In this document: positions 10,551-21,879 of the stretch, piece by piece
How positions within the stretch are numbered: position 1 is the stretch's first letter
How the letters are laid out: the number at the start of each line of letters is the position of its first letter
The notes under the pieces: generated by a model
Told to the model about the DNA's origin: nothing
Databases searched by the model: none
The model's input: the letters and a program-made list of their open reading frames with translations, nothing else
Assembly: GCA_027924585.1 (NCBI GenBank)
Contig: BSBM01000442.1
Span: 1,178,001 to 1,242,000, forward strand
Source: Larix kaempferi
Lineage: Eukaryota > Streptophyta > Pinopsida > Pinales > Pinaceae
Length of the DNA stretch: 64,000 bases
Direction of reading: 5' to 3'
Program-made: the position numbers and the translations under genes

Positions 10551-11198
10551 TGTTGATGTATATTGTAACTTCGGAAGATATTCACTTGTATATTGTATGT
10601 ATTACATTTGTAATTTATTGTATCCCCAACAGAGATGTATTATTCCTCTGATTAGAAGTGTCATCATTTGTATTTGTAAGTGTCACAAGTTACATTGTAA
10701 GTGTCGTCATTTGTATTTGATGGGTTATTAGACCACCTTGGTGGGTTCGGCCTTGTATGATTCATGTGGGTTAAATGGTTATTAGACCACCCTAGTGGGG
10801 TCGGCCCAGTAACAAGTGGTAATGGGTTATTAGACTCTCCTAAGGGAGGTCAGCCTAGTTAGAGTAAAAGGCAAGTCAAGTCATTGTATAAATAGAGAGT
10901 GTGTCTCTCTCATTCTATTCATTCACTCACTCACTCACTTCGCATTAGTGATAGAGAGGAGGAGTGTGCACAAGTGGAGGAGTAGTTGCTACAGACATTT
11001 ATCTTTTGGGGATTCATCTTGGTGATCTTTGTATTGGTGCTTATTCTATCTCTTAGGAATTTGTGGGGTTTTTCACCTTCTTGGTTTTTCCTAGTGAAAT
11101 GCTTTGTGTCTCTTGTCTCTTGTGTTTGATATGTTGTACATGTTGTTCTCTTAGTTAAGATCCTAGATCAAATTGAATTAAATGATGAAAATCTAACA
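10551..11198 (+). repeat. Copia-A1 3' LTR
   Basis: A 648-bp LTR from TGTTGATG to TCTAACA, homologous to the reverse complement of 21026-21664 and 41538-42179. The U3 part repeats a block with TTATTAGACCACC and GGTCGGCC about three times (10725-10860), upstream of the TATA box at 10887. Confidence 0.9.
10887..10894 (+). promoter_or_regulatory. TATA box of Copia-A LTR
   Basis: TATAAATA followed by GAGAG, at the same place as 108-115 and as the reverse-strand boxes at 21334-21341 and 41846-41853. It lies downstream of the repeated GGTCGGCC blocks, which are candidate promoter elements. Confidence 0.7.
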
Positions 11199-12785
11199 GT
11201 TGGAGGAGGGGGAGGTGGATGAGATGTTGACGAATTTGATGGAGGAGGAGGTGGAGTAGTATATGTCAAAGTTGATGGAGGAGGAGGTGGAGTAGTAGAT
11301 TTTGAAGTTGATGGAGGAGAAGGTGGAGTAGTAGATGTCAATGCTGATGGAGGAGGGGGTGGAGCAAGAGGCTGATGGTCATCCCTTATAGAATATAACT
11401 GAATGCATGCATTGACAATATGTTGCATCAAAATCCTCATATCACGAGGAATAATACTCCATGTCTTTGTAATATGATGTTGTCGAAGAATGTCGTGCAC
11501 CCATACATGTTGAAACCCCTCATATGCCAACAATGTTTCCAAACTGTCTACCACATCCATGTGATACCTATATTGGGGCCTATGTACATGGTTTCCAAGA
11601 TGTCTACCAACCAATTGTGGGCCAGCCTGATCGAGATCCTCCATATTTTCATCCTCCTGAGCAGGAGGAGGCGACCTGAACTCACCATCGAATGTGCCAA
11701 TGTTTGCAAAATATATAGTACACAATAATAATTAGACAATTTCATTAAAAAATTTAATATTTAGAATATATTTCATTTTCATTAAGTATAAAGAGAATAA
11801 AATGCAATTTGAGTAATTTAAACATAACGATAATATTACCTCTCTCATCTGGTGGCTCCTCCAGTGTGAAGAAGATCTTGGGGCACCCTCTCCAGTCTAA
11901 GCCCACATATGGATATGGAACAATGTCTAGTGCATGGTCTTCCTCACTTCCTAGCATCTTGAGCGCATATGATGTGATCCTAGCCAGGAAGTCAGGTTGC
12001 CCCCTCTTGGGAATCATATTTCCCCACATGTGCATATGCATCGACCTATAAGGGAGGTTCTGAAATGATGGCATGGTGGTTGGAAACCTCTCAAAAAATA
12101 GACAAAAAAGATATGGATAGAAAAGGAATTTGGACCTCCCATGAATCATTGCACGACATCTATCCAAAGCACAACGAAATTGCCGCAAAAAAATGGCATA
12201 CCACCTAATGCATCTAGGTATTTGCACTAAAGAGTCAACATAATACAATATAGGGAAACTAATTTGTTTCCCATCATTAGTGGAGTGCACCAGTGTTGTA
12301 AGCAAAAGAGAGAGGCACCTAACCTCCTCTCAACCAAAAGTAGAGATCCTAAGATTCCCACCTCTCATCTGAAAATCAAAGGGATGGATGACCTCATCAC
12401 TGAGATATATCAGAGAGTAAGCTAGTTGAATATTTGTTGTAGCACCATTTGGGACATCATAGAACTAGGGAAAATCCTTCCCTCTCCTAGATAACCCAAT
12501 GATGAAATAGATGTCCTCCTCGGTGGGATGGAACCACTGACCAGGACAGACATGAAATTCATGCCTACGATACGTCGAATGGGTTGACACAACAATGAAT
12601 AGTTACCCTTGAGGAATGTATCCTCCTAATATAAATTCAGGAGGCTGACATCCCTAAAAATCTCTCGATTCTGAGTAGTAATGGGGTGATGGTACAAATC
12701 TATCTCCCTCTCACTAGCCTCCCATTCTTAGACCAAGTTGAATTGATCCACCTATGCACGCTCCTACCGAGTAGCTTGTTGCCAC
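11199..12785 (-). pseudogene. PMD-1: plant mobile domain-like gene, broken
   Basis: Read on the minus strand, homology starts near 12785 (REIDLYHHP), shifts frame near 12570, and gives the hallmark TEEDIYFIIGLSRRG (about 12525-12480). A frame open from 12305 to 11754 follows, containing FLFYPYLFCLFFERF and YPYVGLDWRGCP. This matches plant mobile domain (PMD, aminotransferase-like) proteins, known both from transposons and from host silencing factors such as MAIN/MAIL1. An intron probably begins at 11839 (AGAG|GTAATA, phase 1, after DERG). The downstream exon (ORF 11725-11168) is acidic, then proline-rich from four 36-bp repeats (11238-11381). Stops, the shift and the Copia-A1 insertion at its 3' end make it non-functional. 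The acceptor site is unclear. Confidence 0.7.
11238..11381 (-). repeat. four 36-bp repeats encoding proline-rich segments
   Basis: GATGGAGGAGGAGGTGGAG-type units begin at 11238, 11274, 11310 and 11346. On the minus strand each encodes about twelve residues of the pattern TPPPPPS with Ser/Thr spacers, giving a low-complexity C-terminal tail to PMD-1. Confidence 0.85.
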
Positions 12786-13651
12786 TCACATCTCTGTTTC
12801 ACATATAACATGAATCAGTTTCATAAATAGATATATATAAAAAATTGTAATATTTCATTCAATTAACATCCTATTTAATAACATCAATAATACATTTTTA
12901 TTTCAAAACAATACATTTTTAGGTGTGGTGTGCCTAAATAACATAGGTGAACTTCCCTCGGTGCTTTTATACACCAAGTGCACCACCAATGGTGCATTTA
13001 TATACAAATTTCACCATCAACGACGCTTTTACCTACACATGCCTCAATAAAAAGGGGGAATTGAAAATTTTAACATTTTAAAATGTTCATCATGGTGCAT
13101 CCCTTAGATGTGAATGCCATGTTGATGTATTAATATTTTTTAATTTCCTTCTTTACTGATGCTCCATTTATAGATAAATGCACTAGGTAACTTGGTGAAA
13201 ATACTGTAACGTAGCGCACCGTTTGAAATTAGATATCATTTTAAAGCATAGTACTTGTGCGTTGTGGACACGCCATCACCCCGTAAACGGGGCGGATGAG
13301 TTGCGGTGTGTTTATATTTAATGGGTGCACCGTCAATGTACTATATGAAGGTTTTAAATTTAAATGGTGTGGCATTTAGAATTGAGCGCACCGGGTAACT
13401 CGGTGCGTATTCTGTAGCATGGCGCACCACTAAGATATTTTCATTATTTTTAAAAATTCTATTGTCAAGCCGGCGCATCAAATTAAAAATGCACCAATGC
13501 ATTTCAAAATTTTGTTTTTTGAATGCACTGTAACCAGTGCACTGAATTTAACCAGAAGCACTATTCTTTATGTTATTTTAAGATTGATAGGTAATGTATC
13601 CATGGTGCACCTACTAGACATCAAAGCACGGAATACCAGTGTGATGACATG
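12786..13651 (+). other. GCACCG-rich stretch, likely CACTA-type subterminal DNA
   Basis: No gene. From about 12910 the words GGTGCATTTAT, GCGCACCG and CTCGGTGCG recur in AT-rich DNA on both strands. The same vocabulary resumes at 55643 on the other side of the Tat element and leads to a CACTA end at 57177, so the two parts were one region before the Tat insertion. Confidence 0.6.
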
Positions 13652-13656
13652 CACTA
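13652..13656 (+). repeat. left target-site duplication of Tat element
   Basis: CACTA precedes the LTR start TGTTAT and is repeated at 55638-55642 directly after the 3' LTR. Confidence 0.9.
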
Positions 13657-14591
13657 TGTTATTGGTCAAATTAGCACTTCTCCGTCTGTGACAACATTTC
13701 CTTGTCGGTCACACAAAAGTACACTATGGATGGAAGAAATTACCTTGACACTAGATGACCTAAAGCTGAGCCTTGCAATCCTTTAATTAGAAGCATCTTT
13801 CTATTCCTTTTTTTATACATAACCGCGACCCTTATGCTTGACAACCAACAGGTCATCTGCGGATTCCTATACTGACAACCCGCGGGTGTCAATAAAAATG
13901 TTGCACTCGCTACATGCAAGTGAAGACACTCGTGAGTTACTCACGAGTTTTCATATACTAAAGTCGCGGATGTCTTAAGAAAAAGATAAAAAATAATTAA
14001 AAACATGAATTGAGGATTAGTTGAGGAAGGTACTCAAACTACCCCAACTTCCCAATTCAACCACCTTTTGAACCTACCTTCCCTGCCTTGCTATAAATAA
14101 AAGGGGAAGGGCTTGAGGAAGGAAAATTAGGATCATTGGAGAAATTTATGCTGGAGAAATTCATAGCTAAGAGAGGGGAGCAGGAGCCCAGGGTTGTGGT
14201 TACAATGGTTCCAGTGCAGGAACAGTTATAAGCTTTGTACTTTCTACATTTATCAATAAAGTTGAGACATTCTTTCCTTTCCAATATAGAGTTGTTCATA
14301 TCTATTGTTATTGCATTATATGTTAATTTCATATTTCTTTATTTAATATCAATATCTCATTTATGGTCAAATACATTTGAGAAAGGTGTTTTGTTTGTGT
14401 TATAGGTTGTTGGAATAGGAGAACGAAGAGAGAAAGCTTGGACCGACCTTCATAAATAAGGTATACATTCTCTTACTTTTAATCCTATTTTATTATTAAC
14501 TATGTTTGCAAACCCTTATATGTATGCTTGATAACCCATCAGTACGTTGGTAGTCTTCTTCCCCAACTATAAGAGTAATTTCCTAACAACA
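13657..14591 (+). repeat. Tat 5' LTR
   Basis: A 935-bp LTR from TGTTATTGG to CCTAACAACA, matched along its length by 54712-55637. It contains paired GC-rich words (ACCCGCGGGT, ACTCGTGAGT) and a TATA box at 14092. A minus-strand open frame at 14057-14332 is not supported by any family. Confidence 0.9.
14092..14099 (+). promoter_or_regulatory. TATA box of Tat LTR
   Basis: TATAAATA in CTTGCTATAAATAAAAGGG, conserved in the 3' LTR at 55136-55143. Confidence 0.65.
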
Positions 14592-14613
14592 GAACTGGCG
14601 ACTCCGCTGGGGA
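14592..14613 (+). other. primer binding site of Tat element
   Basis: After the LTR end and GAAC comes TGGCGACTCCGCTGGGGA, the tRNA-Arg-complementary type of site known from Ogre/Tat elements. It differs from the initiator-Met site used by Gypsy-1, Gypsy-2 and Copia-A in this window. Confidence 0.75.
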
Positions 14614-16630
14614 GCACCATTTGTTTTTATGCTTTGGTGACACTTGTTGAGTTTTTCTAGTTTTTTATAACTTGTCTGATCTCTTTAGAAGTGTCTAGGT
14701 TATCCTTGACCTTGTTTATTGACTTGGTTCTTTTATGATTTGCAAAATCTTTTTTTTTTTTTTAAATTTCTGATCCCACCCGCGAGTCTCCTATACATAC
14801 AGACGCAGTTATTCAGTTGCACTCGCGAGTTGCCTATATAGGTACCCATGGTTTTTTAGTTGCACCCGCATGCTTCTGCATGTGACAGTCGTGAACATTT
14901 CTTGATATTTTTGTTTTTTTATTAAAATTTGATCTTAGGGTTACTTGCCTGGCTCTTGAAGTTGGTTTGTTGGTTTAACGCTAGTTTAAAGTCTTGTAGT
15001 GTTGATTTGAGTCTCTGTTATATCCTTTCTGAGAGGTTTTCTTTGATCTTTATGCTTGATTCACTTCTTTTTTAGGTCTTTTAAACTTTTTCAAGGCTCA
15101 CCCGCGACCTGCTTACCCGGGTCAACCGCGCGTTGCTGCATTATACAGTTGTGGTTTTTACCTAAGATTTTCCTTTTCAATTAGGGTTTGGTCTTAGGGT
15201 GGCTTATCTGTGGCTTTGGAAGTATTTTACTAATATTATACCCTATGGATATTTGTTTAGTGTATTTCTGAGTCTGGTTGCAGCTCTTTTAAGAGTTTTT
15301 ACTTGACTTTTTGTGCTTGTGAAGTTACCCTTTCTCTCTAGCCCATTTTTGTGTTTGGCAAGTGCTTGGATTTTTATCCTCTTTGATCATTGGTGTTCAA
15401 GAGAAGTCTGATTTCTGCATAAGAGTCTTTGTTTTTCCTCTTTACATATCAGTTATCCTGGTTTGCATTTTGTTTCCAAACCTAGTTACTTCCTAAAGCA
15501 ACTAGTTGGGTTGGTCTTTGTCGGTCTTGCACAAGGTCTGATTGCTTTAGTATTGGGTCATTTTTATTTTTCTTGCACTACTTCTACAGTTCTTGTTGGT
15601 TCACATTTATTTGCATTTCTTTCATAGTTAAATAAAAAGATCAAATTCAAAAAGAACTTTCTTTTATAGCAAGAATTGTCATTTTCTTTTCGAAGTAGTT
15701 GTAGTCCTTAGCACTATCATCTTTGAAAATACAAAAGAAAATTCATTATGCTTAGTTTTATTTATGATTTCATGTTTTGAAAGACAAACAAAGTAGGTTA
15801 ATTGTGAAGCTTTTACATTTTTATATATACACATTTCTATTCAGTTGCAACCATCACCACACATTACACTATTCTTTGAGTAAGTAATAGCATTTAAAAT
15901 AAACCATTAATAAAATATATTAGTAACATTTTATTTTTAGGTTACACAACATTAATTATCTTAGGCTAGCGTTTGGAATACATCACCTTAAACCTTCCAA
16001 ACCATTCAAATCTCAAATCGTAGTACAACTATCGCTTAGGTAAATCCACTGTTGTGGAAGTATCTAGGAAGTTCTACTCAAACTAGAGTTAAGCACGAGG
16101 TCGTGTGAGATCAAATTGTTGGGGATACCCCCCCACCTTTCTTTCGAGCATACACCACAACCTTTTCGCGTATGGGGGTCCATTAGTGCCTTGTGCACTC
16201 TTGGATTTCAAGCTTAGTTACCCTTCCCATGCGTCTTGGCTAGACCTGCGACTGTCCCCTTGGGTTCTTGCTGCAATTTTGGTAGCCTTTAGTATCTTTT
16301 GACATTTAGGGATCTACATAGGTGACGACATGAGGCTATGTCTGTTGTACCTAGGACATACGTGGGAGGAAACCCTCTACAGAAATTTGGGAAGGTGGTT
16401 TGGTGATTCAAGCGCTTGCACCCAAAAAGACTGTATGTGGACCCCAGGTAACTGTTCTTCGATATTCTACTAGTTTTTTCTAGGCCCAATTCATCCCAAA
16501 CTTACTTTTGAGAATATTTATCTTTGTGTGCTTGGTCTAGATTACTTTAGGAAATTTTTTAGTGGTGTGCTCTTTGATCCTAGTTGTTAGTGGCCCCTAA
16601 GGTAATTACTTAGTATATTTTCACACAATT
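14614..16630 (+). other. Tat untranslated leader
   Basis: Two kilobases of T-rich sequence with no supported gene. ACCCGCGAG and ACTCGCGAG words recur at 14775-14850 and 15100-15130, as in the LTR. The open frame at 16105-16302 has no family resemblance. Long leaders are usual in Tat elements. Confidence 0.6.
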
Positions 16631-19561
16631 GTGGGGGACCAACCTCTTAGAAGGTCACAAAGGTTGCAGAACCTTCCTCCATTTACAGTGGAGCCTCCAC
16701 CATCACCACAGTGACAGAAAATAGATTCTCGTGGTTCTTATGAACTTACGAGAACAACTGAACAACCCGGATAACCTCACCAGATCTTCCAAGATCAACC
16801 AGTTCAGGAAACTTTAGAGATTGAAGACTTGACAACTGAAGAGTTCAATACACCCTTCAATCCTCCTTTAACTGTACCCAATGATCCCCTGTTAGAAGGG
16901 GTAGTTTCTCTAGGTCTTCCAGATTTAAGCGCATATCGGTTCACACCTAGTTATTTTATGGGAAACATAGGGGAGTTGTTAGGAGTTCCTCATACCCCTA
17001 CAACAACTATCATGTTAAGGGTTTTTTCCCCTTTATTTGCACACACATTGATACTAAGCTCATTTCAATCTACTTCTGCTCCGAGCACTTCGTTTAATTT
17101 CAATACTAGACCCTTAGGATCGTCTGGATCTCAAGATACGACTGCATCTAGTCCTTTTGGTTCTACCATTGGTCCATCTAGTGTCCCTTTTTTAGGGGTA
17201 CTTTTGGTATCGTTCACATATTCCCCTTTTGTACAACAATTCCAGGCTAACCCTCAGTCTGCTCCTTTTAGTCACATATTTCCTTGGTTCGAATGACACA
17301 TCACTCCTTTGGAACCTTTTGTAGGCGCAATGCCTACTTCTTCCATTGCATCTACATCAGGGTTCAACCCCTTCACAAGTTTTAAAGTGCATCCACCCAA
17401 TGTACAGACTTTGAATGTACCTGTAGGGAGTACTCCCTTTTTATTGTTTGGTGATGGGGGTAGTAACAGTTTTGTCAACACACATTTTGGGGATGCTTAT
17501 ACCCAACCACAATGGATGAGTCCACAAGGAAGCAATCGGCCCTTAGCTTACAGCTGCAGCAACTTCCATAATGAATTTGTTTCACAATCGGTGGCTAGGG
17601 GCAACCTCAACCAACACTATAGGAGCCAGGTTTTGGGTGGTTCCCCCTACCAAAATCCTTTTAATCAAATACCATCAGCAAGACCCCGTTTTCCCTTTCT
17701 GGAAACCTTAAACTTGCCATATCTTTCAAAACTAACCAATGATCTGGTGCGACATCACCCTGAATGGCCACCTGTCCCAACCAAGCTTCCCTTGGACATT
17801 CCAAAGTTCAAAGGTAAGACTTGGGAAGAGCCTGGAGATCATGTTACCACTTTTCACTTGTGGTGCTCTTCTAACTCGCTTAATGACGATTCCATTAGGT
17901 TGAGGATTTTCCAAGGGACCTTAACTAGTGTTGCATCCAAGTGGTACATTATACTTCCTGCTGCAGCTTACAATAACTTTTGGGACCTAGCGACAGTATT
18001 CCTGAATCACTTCCAGATTCCAGTCTGGTATGATGCCGATACTGACCTTCTATCTACTTTTAGGTAGAATAAAGCTACTCACCTTTTTGATCACATTCAG
18101 GAGTGGCGAAGATAGAAGAGGCTCATCAAGGCTGAGATCCATCCAGAGTTCCTTTTAGAGTGGTATCTAAAGTCACTCCTTCCTTATATTTCTAAGGATG
18201 TTGCAACTTCTAGAGTACGTTCTGAGGAAGAAGCAATCCTGAGGACCGGACATCTTGAATTAGTTTATGCCCAATCGGGGATACTCTATGAGATCATTCC
18301 GAACGCACCGAGATCTAATATAGATCTTGGAAAACCTAATCCTGAATCGCATGCTGACGACATTGTTGGTTCAACAATACTTGAAGATTTAACAAAACAA
18401 TTTCACGCACTCTCTCTGAAGTAATCTGCTGCTGAAGCAACTATGGTTACAACCTCCCCTTCAACAACTGAATCTGAACAACAAGTGCAAACAAGCCAAA
18501 AGGGTCCTTGGAAACTCAACAACAACAAAAATAAGGGTAAGAAAGGGGAGGGGAACCATCAGAAACCCAAAAACACCGAGAATGTCGAGGAGGGTAGGAA
18601 AGAGAAAAAGAAGGTAAAGTTTCCTTGTAATTTGTGCAAGGACAATCACCTTACTCATCAGTGCCCTTTATTGGATGAAGTCCAAAAGTTACTTTGAGAA
18701 AAGAAACCGGCTGTCTTGAAGGATCCATTTCCTCATGGACAAGGCCCAACTTCTGGAAACTCTAGTGCTGAGGGAAATCGTGCCTCATAAGCTGATCAAT
18801 CATTCATTAACATGGTTAACTCACACACATTTCTACAAACCAAAGCCAGGAATTATAACCCGGACTCGCAGCAGAAAGATAAGGATGTTCTTGAGTCATC
18901 TGCTCCTCTTCACATTGAGAGACCAGCAGATTCTATGCTGAAGATACCTAAGGGTGTCTACAAAAGGGCTATGCACAACCCTAATGCACATGTCACTCCT
19001 AACTACTTTGTCGTAGAGGACCTGGCCCAAACACCTTGTGCAATGTCCACATTAGAAGTCTTGGAAAGCTTCCCTTTGTAACGGAATGCACTTCTATCGG
19101 CCATCGGGAGCATGGATTCTTCAAGTATGCTTGCACAGTTTGATATGTCAAATATCAAACCCCGATTACCATATCACGTGGCCTTCCAAATTGAAGTAGT
19201 TCATGGCCCTAAGAACATTAGATGAACAGTTGTAGATGAAGGCACGTCTACGTGTGTAATGTCAATATCCTTCTGGAAAGCCCTTGGCTCGCCTGAGTTA
19301 TCCCCTTCCAACATTATACTTACGGCTTTTGACGGGAGATCATTCCTCCCACATGGAGTCTTGCTCGCATTCGAAGTTGAACTTGCTGGTAAGTTAGTGT
19401 CTATGGAGTTTAAAGTTTTGGATGCCCCTCTTGAATACAATTTTTTGTTAGGAAGGAGATGGACATATGCGATGCAAGTTGTCCCATCATCCGTCTTCCA
19501 AGTACTCATGTTCCCACACAAAGGGAATATCATCACCATTGATCAACTTTCCTTCACTTAG
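16631..19561 (+). pseudogene. Tat gag-protease polyprotein
   Basis: The frame probably began at 16631, where GTG stands in place of ATG (VGDQPLRRSQRLQ). It is unshifted to 19561 with stops, for example TGA 17294, TAG 18065, TAA 18422, TAA 19079 and TAG 19559. The gag core lies around 17740-18060 (LDIPKFKGKTWEEPGDHVTT). A CNLCKDNHLTHQC knuckle is at about 18628-18665; it is CX2CX3HX4C, one spacer residue short of the usual pattern. The linker KGVYKRAMHNPNAHVTPNY is followed by a protease with VDEGTSTCVMS (about 19230-19262) and LLGRRWTYAM. It would supply capsid, nucleocapsid and the maturation protease. Confidence 0.85.
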
Positions 19562-21025
19562 AAGAATAACACTACTTCATTGGATTCAACTATCCCTTTG
19601 ATTGATCAGACTCATCCACCCAATGAGATTTTGGGAGTAGGCATGTATGCATCATTAGTGGGAACATTTGACCTACCTGCTCCCATCAACTACATCATTT
19701 CTATGAGTTCCACTGAAATTTTGTCTCAGGAATATTCACGGTCTATCAAACAACTTATCTGTGGATTCTTCCCACTTAGTCAGAACCAACTATGCCCTTA
19801 TTTGTTGCAGAAGTGGCATACCAAGTTTCACAAAATGATGCAACAGATTATATCTCGACTCCGTCTGTATCGATAGAGTCAGATATCGACTATGCACCTG
19901 CATGGTCATTCAATTCTATCCATTCTTTTGATTGTCTGGATACAGTTTTACCTTCTAATGAGGCTATTCTGGAAGCCATGATAGGTCTAGATTATCCATG
20001 GGAACACATGCATCACAGATCCTATTTTCTCCCAGATCTTGACAAGATAGAGAATGGTGAGTTTTCAGTGAGACCTGGTGGTGATATTGATTTTTCCATC
20101 ACCCCTTCTACTACGCAAACGATTTATGATGAAGGAAACAAGGAAAACATATCAAATACTATACCAATTGATATCTCCACTAAACCCGGTGTTGTGGAAA
20201 ACATATTTATTGGATAAAATTGTTCTCCTAATGAGATCACTTTGAACACACACCTATTTAAGGAATTCTGCGACATGTTTTCCTGGTTTTATGAGGAGAT
20301 TCCATGCATTGAACCTGCTATAGTTGAGCATTTCATCACGACTTACCCTAATGTTAAACCAGTGAGATAAAAGCTCCATCCGGTAAACCCTCGAAAAGCA
20401 GCTTCCATTAAGGCTAAAGTTGAAAAACTGCTTAAAGCCGGCTTCATCTATCTGATCACCATGACAGAATGGGTCTCCAACCCAGTCCCAGTCGACAAAA
20501 AGAAAGGAACTATATGCGTTTGTATGGATTTTAGGGACCTTAACAAAGCTTGTCCAAAGGACAACTATCTCACACCCTTCATAGACCATATCATTGATGC
20601 GTTTGCGGGCCATGAAGTCTTTTCTTTCATGGATGGTTTTTTAGGATACAACCAAATTCAAATAAAACCTGAAGACCAACACAAAATGACTTTCATTTGT
20701 CCTTGGGGTACCTTTTCTTATTGGAATATGTTGTTCGGGATAAAGAAAGCTGGAGCCACCTTCCAGTGGGCCATGAACTTTTCTTTGCATGACATAAAAC
20801 ATGTAGTCGAGCCATATCTGGTTGATCTCCCAGTACGATCTCATAAAAGACAAGATCATCCTGATCATCCGTGAATCATTTTTTAGAGATGCAGATACTA
20901 TAAGATTCATTTGAATCCCAACAAATTTGTATTATGTATCGAGTTTGGGTGCCTACTCGGTTTCATTGTGTCTAGTCGTGGCATTATGGTCGATCCATTG
21001 AAAGTTGAGGCCATTGTAAATCTGC
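19562..21025 (+). pseudogene. Tat reverse transcriptase, first part (split by Copia-A2)
   Basis: A linker (19562-20217) carries a frameshift near 19785. RT follows in the frame of 19792: VNPRKAASIKAKVEKLLKAG, VCMDFRDLNKACPKD, FSFMDGFLGYNQIQI and a catalytic box that reads YLVD where the family has YLDD (about 20815-20830), so one catalytic Asp is lost by a single change. The frame ends at 21025 in the sequence for EAIVNLL, where Copia-A2 begins. The continuation PPPRTLRQFQS is at 42185. Stops also occur at 20215, 20368 and 20872. Confidence 0.9.
21021..21025 (+). repeat. left target-site duplication of Copia-A2
   Basis: TCTGC at 21021-21025 and TCTTC at 42180-42184 differ by one base. Joining 21025 to 42185 restores an unbroken RT-RNase H reading frame (NLPPPRTLRQ), which confirms the site. 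Confidence 0.85.
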
Positions 21026-21664
21026 TGTTAGTTTTTCAAAAATTTCAATCTGATATAGGATCTTAACTGAGAGAATAACATGTACAACATATCTATAGCA
21101 TATCAATCATGGACACAATAATGCAAGCACACAAGAGACACAGAGTTTCACCGGGGAAAACCAAGAAGGTGAAAAACCCTGCAACTTCCTCAGAGATAAA
21201 TAGAGCAATGATACAGACAAAGTACAAGAGATAGTCCTCCTAGCAGCAGCTTCTCCTCCTCCACAAGTGCACCACTCTCCAATGAGTGTATGAGTGAGAA
21301 AGTGAATGATCAAATAGAGTGCCTCCCGCACTCTATTTATACTTGACTTGACTTGCCTAATAACCTTTACTAGGTCGGCCTTAACTTAACCACATAACAT
21401 AATACTGACAGGGCCGACCCCCAATAGGGTGATCTAATAACCATTTAACCCACATGACTTATACAGGGCCGACCCCAACAAGGTGGTCTAATAACCCATC
21501 AAGTATAAGTTACGACACTTACAATATAAATGACGACACTTCAGTATAGAGGAATAATATCTCTATAGGAATACAAACACTTCCGTATAGAGGAATAATA
21601 ACATCTCTATAGGAATACAATATACATATATGAAATACATTCCGAAGTTGCAAATACATCAACA
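21026..21664 (-). repeat. Copia-A2 3' LTR
   Basis: A 639-bp LTR, TGTTAG...CAACA on the plus strand. It carries two GGGCCGACCCC blocks and a reverse-strand TATAAATA (21334-21341). It matches 41538-42179 closely. Confidence 0.9.
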
Positions 21665-21676
21665 CTCCCTCTTAAC
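21665..21676 (-). other. polypurine tract, Copia-A2
   Basis: CTCCCTCTTAAC on the plus strand reads GTTAAGAGGGAG on the element strand, the same tract as at 10539-10550. Confidence 0.85.
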
Positions 21677-21879
21677 TAGGAAGGTACTTCTTGACACAGA
21701 TCTTCTAGCACAAGTCTTCTTCTCTGGATCATCATCACTAGATCATCGTCATCGTCACTGCTGCTACTATCTCAATCAATCTCTGAACTACTTGTCATAG
21801 GAAGTTCTACAGAGCTAGTCCTTTTTCATACTGGATGTAGGCCCACCACCATACTGTGGAATCCTCAGGACTGATTACG
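21677..21879 (-). other. unique part of Copia-A2 3' region
   Basis: No gene. The sequence is the counterpart of 10291-10538 in Copia-A1 (shared GATGATCATC words and the GGAAGTTCTACAGAGC block). Confidence 0.5.

Larger units (their letters stand above)
7272..11198 (+). mobile_element. Copia-A1, 5' part cut off by Gypsy-1
   Basis: A Ty1/copia element in plus orientation: part of the leader (7272-7500, matching the reverse strand of 38880-39057), RT-RNase H, a tandem-repeat-rich 3' region, a polypurine tract and a 3' LTR at 10551-11198. The missing 5' part should lie left of the window because Gypsy-1 is inserted here. Gag, protease and integrase are not found upstream of RT. The same is true of Copia-A2, where the whole 5' region is visible. 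The element ends in the 3' part of PMD-1. Confidence 0.85.

Noticed and set aside
14057-14332. Minus-strand open frame in the Tat 5' LTR, also present near 55101-55295 in the 3' LTR
   Set aside because: Both are LTR copies of the same sequence with different lengths and no protein features.
16105-16302. Possible extra ORF before gag, as in Ogre elements
   Set aside because: Only 65 codons, no similarity I can recognise, no stop-free extension. A typical Ogre ORF1 is much longer.
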